Positions 17,542 through 26,522 are shown, counted from the stretch's first letter. The stretch: DNA of 64,000 bases from GCA-2718815 sp963578105 (GCA_963578105.1 CAUZBP010000007.1:1-64000), one strand, 5' to 3'. The notes: a model not told the origin generated them from the sequence alone. Numbers and translations are program-made.

Positions 17542-18861
17542 ATGCCCGACCGGCTGGCATCCACTGGCATGTCAGAGGATCTTCCGGAGGCCCGTGATCT
17601 CAAGCCGGCGCTCCTGCGCGATCATTCCTTCTGGGGCATGACTTGCACGCAATTTCTGGGAGCCTTCAACGACAACCTGTTCAAACAATTACTCCTCTTG
17701 TTGGCGGTAGTGGCGGTGGCGGCCGGAGAAAACGGCGAACAGGACCTCCAGGGCAGGGCCATGATTGTGTTTGCCACTCCTTTTCTGCTTTTCTCGGGTG
17801 TGGCCGGCTATTTGTCAGATCTCTTTAGCAAGCGACGAGTGATTGTGCTTTCGAAAGTTGCAGAAATCGTTGTCATGTCACTCGGGTTGCTAGCTTTTCT
17901 CTCGTATGCGAGATTCGGGCTACACGGCATGTTCATCGTGTTGTTCCTGATGGGAGCCCAAAGCGCTTTTTTCGGTCCGAGTAAATACGGAATTCTACCG
18001 GAAACACTTCGTCCGGTTGATCTGCCTCATGCAAATGGCATCATTTTAATGACGACTTTCTTGGCCATCATCTTGGGAACGGCAATCGCCGGGGTTCTGA
18101 AGGTCGCCTTTCCGGATGCCGATCAGTTATGGATGGTTTCGGCCATTTGCGTACTGATCGCCTGCCTGGGAACGGGTACGTCCTTGTTGATTCGAAAGGT
18201 CCCAGCCGCCGAGCCGGGACTGAAATTTCAACCCAGCTCGCTGACCCTGCCTCCGGAAACACGCCGGCTGCTCAGCACGGACAAACCGTTGCTGTCGGCC
18301 TTGCTGGCTTCCTGCATGTTCTGGCTGGTGGGTGGTCTGGTCCAGATGTCGGTCAACGCTCTGGGCATGCTACAACTGAAACTGGATGCCAGGGCCACCA
18401 GCCTCATGGTATCCAGTATGGCGATTGGGATTGCCATCGGTTGCATCCTGGCCGGGATTCTATCCCGAGGCCGATTTGCTTCAGGAGTTGTACGCACTGG
18501 AATCTGGGGCATTTTTTCTTGCCTTGTTTTGCTGAGCCTGCCAGGAGGTGTGCATGGACAATGGATCGGGTTTTGGGGCAGCATTCCCACCCTCCTGCTG
18601 CTAGGCATGTTCGCCGGAATGTTTGCTGTTCCGCTGCAAGTCTTTCTTCAATCCCGTCCGCCGGAAAGCCAAAAAGGACGGATGATCGCCACCATGAATC
18701 TTGCCAATTGGATCGCCATATTGTCATCCGGCATCATCTACTGGGGTGCGGGAGTTTTACTGGAAAAGATTGCCTGGCAACCGAATGCCATGTTCGCGTT
18801 GACGGCAGGCATCATCGCCCCCGTCGCCCTCTGGTATCGACCCGTGGCACAAGGACTTTAG
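17542..18861 (+). CDS. LplT-like MFS transporter
   Basis: A 439-residue major facilitator with about 12 hydrophobic helices. The first helix carries FLGAFNDNLFKQLLLLL, the signature of the LplT/Aas lysophospholipid flippase group. MGAQSAFFGPSKYGILPE and GRMIATMNLANW are further typical segments. Expected role: inner-membrane movement of lysophospholipid for re-acylation. The acyltransferase and acyl-ACP synthetase domains found fused to such transporters in other bacteria are absent; a separate PlsC-type protein lies at 55640, too far to imply partnership. It begins 12 nt after thiC, but function gives no reason to link them. The start at 17542 has no strong RBS; codon 10 (17569) is an alternative. 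Confidence 0.85.
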   Translation: MPDRLASTGMSEDLPEARDLKPALLRDHSFWGMTCTQFLGAFNDNLFKQLLLLLAVVAVAAGENGEQDLQGRAMIVFATPFLLFSGVAGYLSDLFSKRRVIVLSKVAEIVVMSLGLLAFLSYARFGLHGMFIVLFLMGAQSAFFGPSKYGILPETLRPVDLPHANGIILMTTFLAIILGTAIAGVLKVAFPDADQLWMVSAICVLIACLGTGTSLLIRKVPAAEPGLKFQPSSLTLPPETRRLLSTDKPLLSALLASCMFWLVGGLVQMSVNALGMLQLKLDARATSLMVSSMAIGIAIGCILAGILSRGRFASGVVRTGIWGIFSCLVLLSLPGGVHGQWIGFWGSIPTLLLLGMFAGMFAVPLQVFLQSRPPESQKGRMIATMNLANWIAILSSGIIYWGAGVLLEKIAWQPNAMFALTAGIIAPVALWYRPVAQGL

Positions 18862-18983
18862 CGGGAAAACGCCGGCTGGGCAGCTCTCACCTGACATGAC
18901 CGATCACCGACAGCCGTGGCAGGGAAAACGAAGTCAACCAAACGACATCTCGCGCTGGACGTCGAACAGCAGATGGGAGATAC

Positions 18984-19011
18984 TTGACGTGTACATTCAC
19001 CATGTGATAAC
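18984..19011 (+). promoter_or_regulatory. Candidate sigma70-type promoter for the SIS isomerase gene
   Basis: TTGACG (18984-18989) and GATAAC (19006-19011) are separated by 16 nt and lie about 54 nt before the ATG at 19065. The match is 5 of 6 and 4 of 6 to consensus. Planctomycete promoters are poorly defined, so this is only a suggestion. Confidence 0.4.
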
Positions 19012-19064
19012 GCATCCCTGAACCCCCGGCCCTGAAACATCAATTTCATACCCAGGAAAACATT

Positions 19065-19676
19065 ATGCTAGGTGCCACGCTCGATGCGGCGCAGTATGTA
19101 AATCGTCTCAACGACGAATTGGAGCGTATCGATCAAGAGGCAATGCGGCGCTGGGCGGACCTGGTCTACCGGGCTTGGGAAACGGGCCGTTTTATTTTCC
19201 TCATCGGCAATGGTGGTTCCGGCACAACAGCCAGTCACATGGCTGAAGACCTGGGAAAAAGCACTCTCCCCGAAAAAGATTTGCAGGACGAATCGAAGCG
19301 GCGTCTGAAGGTGTTGAGTCTCACGGACAATGCAGGCTGGCTGATGGCGGTAGGCAATGACGTGGGTTACGACCATATTTTTGTCCAGCAGTTGATGAAT
19401 TACGGCAGCCCGGAAGACGTCTTGATCGCCATCAGCGGCTCTGGCAACAGCCCTAATATCTTAAAGGCCGTTGACTGGGCCAATCGACACGAACTCGCAA
19501 CATTCGGCCTGACGGGATACGACGGCGGAAAATTGAAACAACTGCAACAAGACGGGCTGCATGTCGAACTACAGGACATGGGCATGGTGGAAAGCATTCA
19601 TTTGTGCCTGTTCCATTGGATACTGAATGACGTCTTCGCACGCGTCAACGGTGAGGGACGCTATGGTCCAACCTGA
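19065..19676 (+). CDS. SIS-domain phosphosugar isomerase, GmhA-like
   Basis: This 203-residue single SIS-domain protein resembles sedoheptulose-7-phosphate isomerase GmhA, which makes heptose precursors for envelope sugars. Phosphosugar-binding loops are IGNGGSGTTASHMAEDLGK (47-65) and ISGSGNSPNILKAV (123-136). The central dimer segment SLTDNAGWLMAVGNDVGYD fits GmhA. The C-terminus is slightly longer than usual. It has its own upstream gap and a hairpin downstream, so it appears monocistronic. The exact sugar substrate cannot be told from sequence alone; other SIS isomerases are possible. Confidence 0.85.
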   Translation: MLGATLDAAQYVNRLNDELERIDQEAMRRWADLVYRAWETGRFIFLIGNGGSGTTASHMAEDLGKSTLPEKDLQDESKRRLKVLSLTDNAGWLMAVGNDVGYDHIFVQQLMNYGSPEDVLIAISGSGNSPNILKAVDWANRHELATFGLTGYDGGKLKQLQQDGLHVELQDMGMVESIHLCLFHWILNDVFARVNGEGRYGPT

Positions 19677-19763
19677 TGATCGCGGGTTGACACAACGGGC
19701 GTTCGAACCGACAGGGGCCGGGAACTCTTGCTGTTTATCGAAGTGGCCAGGCAGCGGCGGCCT

Positions 19764-19785
19764 ACCTGCACGGTGAACTGCAGGT
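19764..19785. terminator. Hairpin between convergent genes
   Basis: ACCTGCA (19764-19770) pairs perfectly with TGCAGGT (19779-19785) across an 8-nt loop, in the gap between the convergent SIS gene and the 119-residue hypothetical. There is no long T tract, so a terminator role is tentative. Confidence 0.3.
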
Positions 19786-19829
19786 GCTTTGCGAAAATCT
19801 TCTCACCAGTGCCACTCGAAACACCACGA

Positions 19830-20189
19830 TCACTCTTCCATCCTGGCACGAACTTCGGGGAGTGGATACTGGGTCACTGGTAGCCCTTCAGAAAGCACTT
19901 TTTGCAGACGACGCCAACCACGTGTGACGAGTTCTTCCTGCCGGGCGACATGCAGTGCATCGAGGCCTCGTTTATCAAAATCACCGTCGATAAGAACCGC
20001 TGGAAATCGGTCGTCCACGATAAACTGGGCCAGCACGGGATTGCAGCGGATGTGCCGTTCACCTGCGATGTGTAACATCTCGGGATCGAGTTGGCCGATC
20101 ACAAATCGCAGATAGAGATCGCTGTCGGTGATGTTTCCGACATCTTGTCCGCAGACTTCACAGAGATAACCTTCGTCACACTTCGCCAT
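19830..20189 (-). CDS. Conserved-looking small protein with N-terminal Cys motif, unknown function
   Basis: A 119-residue soluble protein that I do not recognise. The N-terminus has Cys4, Cys10 and Cys13 (CDEGYLCEVCGQDV), which could bind a metal. The rest looks folded, with motifs such as DSDLYLRFVIGQLD, ERHIRCNPVLAQFI and GDFDKRGLDALHVARQEELVTRGWRRL. Composition and codon use fit a real gene, unlike overlapping frames on the other strand. It lies 62 nt upstream of the dapB stop, both on the minus strand, so dapB and this gene may be co-transcribed. Function cannot be stated. Confidence 0.7.
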   Translation of the reverse strand: MAKCDEGYLCEVCGQDVGNITDSDLYLRFVIGQLDPEMLHIAGERHIRCNPVLAQFIVDDRFPAVLIDGDFDKRGLDALHVARQEELVTRGWRRLQKVLSEGLPVTQYPLPEVRARMEE

Positions 20190-20251
20190 ACGAATTCAGC
20201 GGGCTAGAAAAGGCAACAGGAAAGGAAGCGAGGGAACATGAAAATCTCCGT

Positions 20252-21052
20252 TCAGGCTAACCCCAACACATCATTCATACCATAAAGAGCCGGATCCTTA
20301 CCCGCTACAAATTTCGCGGCGGCCAGTGCACCTTGGACGTAACAATCACGACTGGTCGAACTGACCTTCAATTCCATCGTTTCGCCCAGGAGCCCAAAGA
20401 TGACGGTGTGTTCACCCGGATTGTCGCCAACGCGAATCGCGTGGTAAGCGATCTCATCTCGAGGCCGGCCGCCGGGACGGCCTTCGCGCCCGTGGACGTG
20501 ACTGGTTTGTCCCATGGCAGCAGCAATGATCTGCCCGAATCGTAACGCCGTACCGCTGGGAGCATCCTCCTTGAAGCGGTGGTGACGCTCGACGATTTCG
20601 ACATCCACTCCCGACGGATGTTCTTTCAACGCCTGTCCGGCGATTTCAGCGAGTTTCATCGTCAGATTGACTGCCAGACTCATGCTGGGTGCCCACACCA
20701 CCGGAATTTCCTGAGCGGCCGCCGAAATCATGGCTTGTTGCTGGCCGTTGAGACCCGTCGTTGCCATGACCAGGGCGACGCCCCGCTCGACACAGGTCTT
20801 GGTGATCGCTGCTGCCCCCTGGGGAACGGAAAAGTCAATCACCACGTCGGCATCGACTGTTAAATCCGGGGACAACGGGAACCCTAATTCGGCCACGCCA
20901 GCAATCAGGCCCGCATCACTTCCCAACTGCGGATGATCGGGATTTTCAATCGCAGCCGTGACCACAAGATCCGCATCCTCACTGCCCAAGGCCACTAGGC
21001 GGCGGCCCATCCGGCCCGCCGCACCGTGAATGGCAACTCGAGTTGGTGTCAT
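20252..21052 (-). CDS. dapB: 4-hydroxy-tetrahydrodipicolinate reductase
   Basis: DapB reduces hydroxy-tetrahydrodipicolinate with NAD(P)H in lysine and diaminopimelate synthesis. The 266-residue protein has the nucleotide-binding loop GAAGRMGRRL (10-19), FSVPQGA (74-80), ATTGL (97-101), the catalytic HHRFKEDAPSGTA (157-169: His157, His158, Lys161, Gly167-Thr168) and a C-terminal GLLGETMELKVSSTSRD. Length is normal. It lies just downstream of thrC on the same strand (222 bp apart), so two aspartate-family amino acid genes are neighbours, but the gap argues for separate initiation. Confidence 0.96.
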   Translation of the reverse strand: MTPTRVAIHGAAGRMGRRLVALGSEDADLVVTAAIENPDHPQLGSDAGLIAGVAELGFPLSPDLTVDADVVIDFSVPQGAAAITKTCVERGVALVMATTGLNGQQQAMISAAAQEIPVVWAPSMSLAVNLTMKLAEIAGQALKEHPSGVDVEIVERHHRFKEDAPSGTALRFGQIIAAAMGQTSHVHGREGRPGGRPRDEIAYHAIRVGDNPGEHTVIFGLLGETMELKVSSTSRDCYVQGALAAAKFVAGKDPALYGMNDVLGLA

Positions 21053-21274
21053 GAAAGCTCCTTCATCTAGGTCCGGCTATGTCTGAAGTCTGTTCCCCTG
21101 CGGGCCATGGAGGCCCAGGCAAAGAACTCCTCACCTTGCCAGAAAGCGTTGTGCAGCAGCCTCATTCAGGAATGCGCTTTCGTGGAAATCCAATGCCATC
21201 GCACTTTCTACCCCCGGTCTCACCTTTTACAACCAACGTGTTTCAGCCGGATGATGAAACGGTCAACACGGGGT

Positions 21275-22675
21275 CTAACTATACAACTGGATTGCCTTGA
21301 CAATCTCTTCGACATCGTTGGGTACCACGACGGCCCGGTTCGCGAAAGACGCACGCTGCACCCCCCTTTGCCCAAGGACCCTATCGAATTGTTCTTGATC
21401 CGTGGTGTGGTAGGCGACTGTTGCTGTCGGGTCCTTCAACTGGTGCCCCGTTAAAATACAGACGACACGCTCATCCGGTCCCATGACTCCTTCTTCAATC
21501 AGCAGTTTGGCTCCGGCAACACTCGCAGCGCTGGCCGGTTCACAACCCAGTCCTCCAGCCCCAACTTGTGCTTTCGCATCCAGAATCTCCTGATCGGAAA
21601 CCCTGCGCACAACACCGTCGCAAAACTCCAAAGCCCGGATGCATTTTTTCAGATTTACGGGACGATTGATTTCGATGGCACTGGCAATGGTCTCCGCCTT
21701 TCGATTTTGTTCGTCAAGTTCTTGATAGTAGTCGCGGGCGATACACATATCAGCGTCACCATTTTTCCACCGCAGGGATCTCCGGTCATAAAGTTGGTAG
21801 AGCGTATCGGCGCCGGCGGCGTTGATCACCGCCAGACGCGGGACGCGATCAATCAGCCCCAGCTCTTTCAATTCACTGAATGCTTTTCCAAAAGCACTGG
21901 AGTTTCCCAGGTTCCCGCCAGGAACGACGATCCAATCCGGAATTTCCCAAGCGAGTGACTCCAGGATTCGATAAATGACCGTTTTCTGGCCTTCCAAGCG
22001 GAACGGATTGACGCTGTTGACCAAATAGATCCCCAGTTTTTGACTAACTTCCTTAACACGTGCCATCGCATCATCAAAATCGCCTGTAATTTGCACAGTC
22101 AGGGCGCCACAATCGAGTGCTTGGGAAAGTTTGCCGTAGGCAATTTTTCCAGAACCGATGAACACGACTCCTTTCATGAGCCCGGTGACAGCGCAATACA
22201 TCGCCAAGGACGCACTTGTGTTCCCTGTAGAAGCGCAAGCAGCCCGTTGGGCCCCGATTGTGTGGGCATGCGTAAAAGCTGCGGACATACCGTTGTCCTT
22301 GAAGCTGCCCGAAGGATTCATACCTTCATATTGAAGAAAAAGTCGGCCGGCAGAGAGACCAATATGGCGCGCAAGTCGATCTGCCCGTTGCAACAGGGTT
22401 TGGCCCTCGCCAATCGTGATGATTTTTTCTGGTGCAGCAAATGGCAGTAATTGTCGAAATCGCCAAACACCACTGAAGTTGAGCGGGTCGCCTCGCTGGG
22501 ACCATTTTTGCTCAAATTCCTTGAGAGAGGAGGGCAGGGGCAGGCGATTCCAATCGTAGACGACATCTAACAGGTCGCCACACTGGTCGCAGGCAATCAG
22601 CGCTTCCCCAACGCTAAAGGTCGCGCCGCAGGAGGAAGAAATACACCGTTGGTAGACTGAATCGGAGGTCGACAC
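21275..22675 (-). CDS. thrC: Threonine synthase
   Basis: ThrC converts O-phosphohomoserine to threonine using PLP. The 466-residue protein carries the PLP lysine in GSFKDNGM (Lys126), the phosphate loop CASTGNTSAS, and VVPGGNLGNSSAFGKAF near the middle. The N-terminal 35 residues hold Cys11, Cys16, Cys29 and Cys32, a small zinc-ribbon-like addition seen in several short-type threonine synthases. The C-terminus ends CILTGHQLKDP followed by about 60 residues. Its start is divergent from the DksA-like gene across a 400-bp gap. No threonine leader peptide was recognised. Confidence 0.95.
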   Translation of the reverse strand: MSTSDSVYQRCISSSCGATFSVGEALIACDQCGDLLDVVYDWNRLPLPSSLKEFEQKWSQRGDPLNFSGVWRFRQLLPFAAPEKIITIGEGQTLLQRADRLARHIGLSAGRLFLQYEGMNPSGSFKDNGMSAAFTHAHTIGAQRAACASTGNTSASLAMYCAVTGLMKGVVFIGSGKIAYGKLSQALDCGALTVQITGDFDDAMARVKEVSQKLGIYLVNSVNPFRLEGQKTVIYRILESLAWEIPDWIVVPGGNLGNSSAFGKAFSELKELGLIDRVPRLAVINAAGADTLYQLYDRRSLRWKNGDADMCIARDYYQELDEQNRKAETIASAIEINRPVNLKKCIRALEFCDGVVRRVSDQEILDAKAQVGAGGLGCEPASAASVAGAKLLIEEGVMGPDERVVCILTGHQLKDPTATVAYHTTDQEQFDRVLGQRGVQRASFANRAVVVPNDVEEIVKAIQLYS

Positions 22676-23075
22676 TTCAGGAAATCCATATCACCCGGGG
22701 AATACCGCTCCTAGCCGACCGGCTGAAGCGGTTTAAGTAGTGTAGTCTAAAGGGGGCATGTCGCATCTACAAGGCAGAACAGAACTTAACCCACTCAGTT
22801 TAAATCCCTACCAGGGTCCGACGTTGGTCGACAAATCCCAGAAACACCATGGCAATTGTTCGCCTGAAACCTTGTCGTGCCAAAACCGGGCACAGGTAGC
22901 CAAACAATGGATCAGGTTTCTCAGGGCGTCTCTGCCGGGAGAGGCAAATCCTTGGCCCAGAGGAGTTTACAAAGCAAAATCGACACACGCCCAGAGTTTG
23001 GGACCTTTGACAGGGGCGGCACCGGTTTGTAGAATTATGAGTATTGGCCAAATTTTGCTAGACGGAGCTGTAGAA
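22676..23075. other. Divergent intergenic region thrC / DksA-like gene
   Basis: About 400 bp without a supported gene. An in-frame extension of the DksA-like gene reaches 22758, but it has unlike composition and lies upstream of the strong promoter at 23007. The left part must hold the thrC promoter, which I could not place. Confidence 0.5.
23007..23035 (+). promoter_or_regulatory. Strong sigma70-type promoter for the DksA-like gene and lspA
   Basis: TTGACA (23007-23012), a 17-nt spacer and TAGAAT (23030-23035) give 6 of 6 and 5 of 6 consensus bases. Transcription would start near 23042, about 34 nt before ATG 23076, which is preceded by GGAG. This also fixes the short gene start. It is the best promoter seen by eye in the window. 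Confidence 0.75.
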
Positions 23076-23444
23076 ATGAAAAAACGGGATATGAAAACCT
23101 ACAAAGAGCGCCTTTTGCTCCTTCGTGCACGCTTGCGGGGTGACGTGAGCGCCATGGCAGATGCTGCCCTCAGTAAAAGTCGTAGCGAGGCAAGTGGTGA
23201 CTTGTCCAGCATGCCAATTCACATGGCGGACATCGGAAGCGATAACTATGACCAGGAATTCACGCTGAACATGATGCAAAATGAAGAAGGCACCCTCGAG
23301 ATGATCGAAGCCGCCCTTGAGCGAATTGAGGAGGGTATCTATGGTACGTGTGAAGCATGCGATTGTGAAATCAAGAAGACTCGTCTGAACGCCATCCCCT
23401 ACACACCGCTCTGTATCGACTGTGCCTCCGAGATTCAAGGCTAG
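23076..23444 (+). CDS. DksA/TraR-type zinc-finger protein
   Basis: A 122-residue protein from ATG 23076 (GGAG 8 nt upstream). The N-terminal helical part (YKERLLLLRARLRGDVSAMAD) precedes an acidic segment (MADIGSDNYDQEFTLNM) and the finger, whose four cysteines come as CEAC and CIDC within GTCEACDCEIKKTRLNAIPYTPLCIDCA. Family members bind RNA polymerase through the secondary channel or act as general regulators. The DxxDxA coiled-coil tip of true DksA is not seen, so a direct ppGpp-cofactor role is unproven. It overlaps the lspA start by 23 nt and shares its transcript. Confidence 0.88.
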   Translation: MKKRDMKTYKERLLLLRARLRGDVSAMADAALSKSRSEASGDLSSMPIHMADIGSDNYDQEFTLNMMQNEEGTLEMIEAALERIEEGIYGTCEACDCEIKKTRLNAIPYTPLCIDCASEIQG

Positions 23445-24045
23445 CGATTCCCACGCGTCATCCGGCAGCCTCCCTCTTGCCAATATCACCTTATTTTCGT
23501 GCTTGGCGGTGATTGGCTGCGCGGTCGATCTGGTCACAAAGGAACAGATTTTTTCTTGGCGCGGCTGTCCACCTTGGACTCAAAAACCTATCCTTTGGGT
23601 CTGGGAAGGCTACATAGGCATCCAAACTGCAACAAATTCGGGAGGCTTGTTTGGCCTGGGGCAGGGATTCACCTGGTTGTTGAGCCTGCTTTCGATTGCA
23701 GCCGCCCTGGGAATCTTCTATTGGCTTTTCCTCGCCAAGGGAATGTTTGATCGCCTGTTTTGTATTTCTCTCGGACTGGTCATGGGAGGAATCATGGGAA
23801 ACCTCTACGACCGACTAGGTTTGTGGGTTGTTCCAGGTAGCGAAGGAGAGAGATTACCGGAAGTTCGAGACTGGATTCTATTGCGGTATGCGCAATTTTC
23901 CTGGCCCAATTTTAACGTCGCCGATTGTCTTCTGGTATGTGGAGCCATTTTGCTCATGTGGCAATCCTTTCGAACTGGTCACAAATCCACCTGCGAACCA
24001 ATTGCCAACGCGCCATCCAGTTCGTCAACTGAACCCGAAATTTAA
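23422..24045 (+). CDS. lspA: Lipoprotein signal peptidase (signal peptidase II)
   Basis: LspA removes lipoprotein signal peptides after lipidation in the inner membrane. The 207-residue protein has four hydrophobic helices and the conserved boxes ATNSGGLFGLG (70-80), GGIMGNLYDRL (122-132, catalytic Asp130) and FNVADCLLVCGA (164-175, catalytic Asp168). It starts with GTG 23422 inside the end of the DksA-like gene, which suggests translational coupling. A C-terminal Ser/Pro-rich tail of about 25 residues and a loop after YDRLGLW are longer than in E. coli. Targets in this window include the lipoprotein at 43673. Confidence 0.95.
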   Translation: MPPRFKASDSHASSGSLPLANITLFSCLAVIGCAVDLVTKEQIFSWRGCPPWTQKPILWVWEGYIGIQTATNSGGLFGLGQGFTWLLSLLSIAAALGIFYWLFLAKGMFDRLFCISLGLVMGGIMGNLYDRLGLWVVPGSEGERLPEVRDWILLRYAQFSWPNFNVADCLLVCGAILLMWQSFRTGHKSTCEPIANAPSSSSTEPEI

Positions 24046-24578
24046 AGGCTCCGGCTTTTTAGCCTCAGCACCTACGGCGCAATTGACTTTCCACTTGATT
24101 CGTCAATTCTTGCCCGTTTCAGTCGCATGCGCATTTTCACTTCCCTGTTCACCCGTTGAGGCCGGCAACCAGATCATATATTGGGGGGTTTAGGTATGTA
24201 TTGACACTGGTGCCACTCGGTGAGCACCCGTGAGGCTAAAGTCCACCTGCGCACTGGGACTATGGTTGTTTGACATTTTGCATCATCTTTTATACATTTA
24301 ATTCCTCTTGAAGGAGTGCAAAGACCCTATCGTCATTCTCAACGGATCACTGCGATCGTCATTTATTTATCCTTTATCCCGGTGAACCTAGCTCTGAACA
24401 GTGTTACAACGTCCCTAGCACAATTTTTTGCGTGAAGAGTTTCGGGTTTGGTGTAGGACCAAGACAGGGACGGCAACGTTGGCGCTTCGAGACTTTTCCG
24501 TTGAACAGAGTGATGTAACTCGCTGTTCAATGTTTTGCTAGTGCCAATGCGCATACCGTGGTGTCAAAGGCGGGGACT
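24046..24578. other. Intergenic region lspA / Rrf2 gene with a candidate promoter
   Basis: This gap of over 500 bp has no convincing gene. AGGCT and AGCCT just after lspA could form a 5-bp hairpin. TTGACA at 24270-24275 followed after 17 nt by TACATT (24293-24298) is a possible promoter. It lies about 280 bp before the Rrf2 gene, so it would give a long leader or drive an unannotated small RNA. Confidence 0.35.
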
Positions 24579-25010
24579 ATGAAGCTTTCTCGTACGGTAA
24601 CTTACGCACTGCAGGCATCCCTTCAGCTTGCAAAATTGAAAACGAGCCGGCCCGTGCCGTGCAGCCAGTTAGCGGCAGACGGACAGATGCCGGAACGGTT
24701 TCTGTTGCAGATCCTGCGAAACCTGGTCAATCACGGTATCCTTCGTTCGACCCGTGGGGTGGACGGTGGGTACGCGCTGGTGAGGTCTCCCAATGAGATT
24801 TCACTGCTGGACGTGATTGAAGCAATCGACGGTCCCATGGGCGCTGGCATGCCAGAGAACAAAGGTTTTTCCGTTGACTCACAAGCTGAATTACAGGCGG
24901 CCCTAAAAGAGGTCTCGGCAACAGCGCGTAAACAATTGAATGAGATCAAGCTATCCCAGTTGATTGCCACAGACGCTCCGGTTCAGCCTGAGTTTGACAC
25001 GAACAACTGA
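24579..25010 (+). CDS. Rrf2-family transcriptional regulator without the Fe-S cysteines
   Basis: A 143-residue protein starting at MKLSRTVTYALQA (ATG 24579), the normal Rrf2 N-terminus; an in-frame GTG at 24558 is also possible. The winged helix-turn-helix covers residues about 1-75 (MPERFLLQILRNLVNHGILRSTRGVDGGYAL). Rrf2 regulators such as IscR and NsrR carry three cysteines after the wing; here that segment (DGPMGAGMPENKGFSVDSQ) has none, so an iron-sulfur sensor is unlikely. A C-terminal helix follows. The next gene is 234 bp away on the same strand. The target is unknown. Confidence 0.88.
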   Translation: MKLSRTVTYALQASLQLAKLKTSRPVPCSQLAADGQMPERFLLQILRNLVNHGILRSTRGVDGGYALVRSPNEISLLDVIEAIDGPMGAGMPENKGFSVDSQAELQAALKEVSATARKQLNEIKLSQLIATDAPVQPEFDTNN

Positions 25011-25244
25011 GAAAATATAATCAAACCGCCTAGCGTTCCGTGCAAGATTTATTACAACCGAACCGTGAATTGGACGCTTGCACGCCGAACGATCTCTCTG
25101 AGGAAAACTCTCTGACGAACATGGGTGCGATCGTTCACCGGCCCTGGTGCAGATCGATTTCCAACGGATGCGTTACGATCAAAAATTCAAGGCCGCCAAT
25201 TCTGCAACCGGTTCCTAATCCTCAAAAAAACTGCAAGATACGCC

Positions 25245-26069
25245 GTGTCTGATTTCGCTTCTGATATTGCCGAACGACTCGACTTAGCTGTAGATGCGGC
25301 TTACGAGGCTGGCAAACGAACCCTGCAGTACTTTCAAGGGCAGGCCTACACGATTCAACGAAAATCGGACAACTCCCCGGTCACCGATGCAGATCGAGAA
25401 GCCGAAATTTTATTAAGGGATCGGATCATTGCCAGTTTTCCCGATGACCAAATCATAGGCGAAGAATTCCCGGATCGGGATGGTGACTCGCTCTTTCGCT
25501 GGATTGTGGATCCGATCGATGGTACGAAGTCTTTCATTAGTGGTGTGCCACTGTATGGCACCCTGATTGGGATACAATTTGAAGGAAAGGGAGTGGCCGG
25601 CGTCATCGAAATGCCCGCTCTGGACGAGAGGGTTTTCGCTTCTCAAGGACAAGGAGCCTGGCACGTGCAGGGCAGACAACCTCGCCGGCAGGCCCGGGTC
25701 TGTGACTGTGCACAACTGAGCGACGGGTTACTATTGACCAGCGAGTTTGCCGGCTGGCAAGATCGTAAGATACTGGACATACTTCAAGACCTGCAACAAG
25801 CAAGTTGGTTCACCCGAACCTGGGGTGACTGTTTCGGATATTTGCTTGTAGCCACGGGGCGAGCCGTGGCGATGATTGACCCCGTGCTGAATATCTGGGA
25901 CGCTGCTGCTGTCCAGCCCGTGCTGGAAGAGGCTGGTGGAACGTTTACGGATTGGAGCGGTCAGCCGACCGTGGCTCGCGGCGAGGGAATTGGAACCAAT
26001 GGGCACGTACTGACGGAGATTCTGAACATTACCAAGCGGGCAGCGCCTCGCGTGGTCGCCCCAGAGTGA
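25245..26069 (+). CDS. Inositol-monophosphatase-family phosphatase, histidinol-phosphatase-like
   Basis: A Mg-dependent phosphatase of the IMPase superfamily, 274 residues from GTG 25245; the frame extends to 25125 but that segment is unlike the family. Metal-binding motifs are GEEFP (72-76), WIVDPIDGTKSFISGVPLYG (86-105, Asp89 and Asp92) and WDAAAVQPVLEEAGG near the C-terminus. The serine in TKSFISG and the segment TWGDCFGYLLVATGRA are typical of HisN-type histidinol-phosphatases, so a histidine-biosynthesis role is plausible, but inositol or PAP phosphatase activity cannot be excluded. It lies between the Rrf2 gene and rpmB. Confidence 0.85.
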   Translation: MSDFASDIAERLDLAVDAAYEAGKRTLQYFQGQAYTIQRKSDNSPVTDADREAEILLRDRIIASFPDDQIIGEEFPDRDGDSLFRWIVDPIDGTKSFISGVPLYGTLIGIQFEGKGVAGVIEMPALDERVFASQGQGAWHVQGRQPRRQARVCDCAQLSDGLLLTSEFAGWQDRKILDILQDLQQASWFTRTWGDCFGYLLVATGRAVAMIDPVLNIWDAAAVQPVLEEAGGTFTDWSGQPTVARGEGIGTNGHVLTEILNITKRAAPRVVAPE

Positions 26070-26161
26070 AATCCGCTCCAATGTTTCCCGGACCCGATTG
26101 GCAACGGCCGGACAGCAGCGAGAATCTGGCAGGACAACCGGCCCTGATTCCCCAGTTGCAG

Positions 26162-26189
26162 TTGCAGCCCGCTGCCCAGCGGTTATACT
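26162..26189 (+). promoter_or_regulatory. Candidate promoter for rpmB-gatCAB
   Basis: TTGCAG (26162-26167), a 16-nt spacer and TATACT (26184-26189) lie about 50 nt before the rpmB start. The -10 is good and the -35 only partial. The gap carries no other obvious element. Confidence 0.45.
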
Positions 26190-26240
26190 CGAAAGTTTGA
26201 TCTGGAAACGTAATTAACGAATGTGAACAAGAGGATTCCG

Positions 26241-26522
26241 ATGGCTCGTGCATGTCAGGTTTGTGGGAAGGGTCCACAGATGGGCAATTCTGTGGAAACG
26301 CGTGGCAAGGCGAAGTACCTGGGAGGCGTCGGCACGAAGAAGACGGGCATTACACGACGCAAATTCAAACCCAACCTTCAACGCATCAAGGTCACGACGG
26401 CAAACGGCACCCACCGGACCATGCAAGTTTGCACACAGTGTATTCGTAGCGGTGCCGTGCGCAAGATTGTCAAGCACGCGCCGTTCAAATTGCCGAAGGT
26501 CGAGAAATCTACCGCGGGATAA
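26241..26522 (+). CDS. rpmB: 50S ribosomal protein bL28
   Basis: A 93-residue large-subunit protein starting at MARACQVCGKGP (ATG 26241); an in-frame codon at 26223 only adds an unlikely extension. It has the family order VCGKGPQMGNSV, KTGITRRKFKPNLQRIKV and a C-terminal CTQCIRSGAVRK. CQVC and CTQC form a zinc-binding pair of CxxC motifs, so this is the zinc-containing form. It leads into gatC 76 nt downstream on the same strand. Confidence 0.96.
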   Translation: MARACQVCGKGPQMGNSVETRGKAKYLGGVGTKKTGITRRKFKPNLQRIKVTTANGTHRTMQVCTQCIRSGAVRKIVKHAPFKLPKVEKSTAG

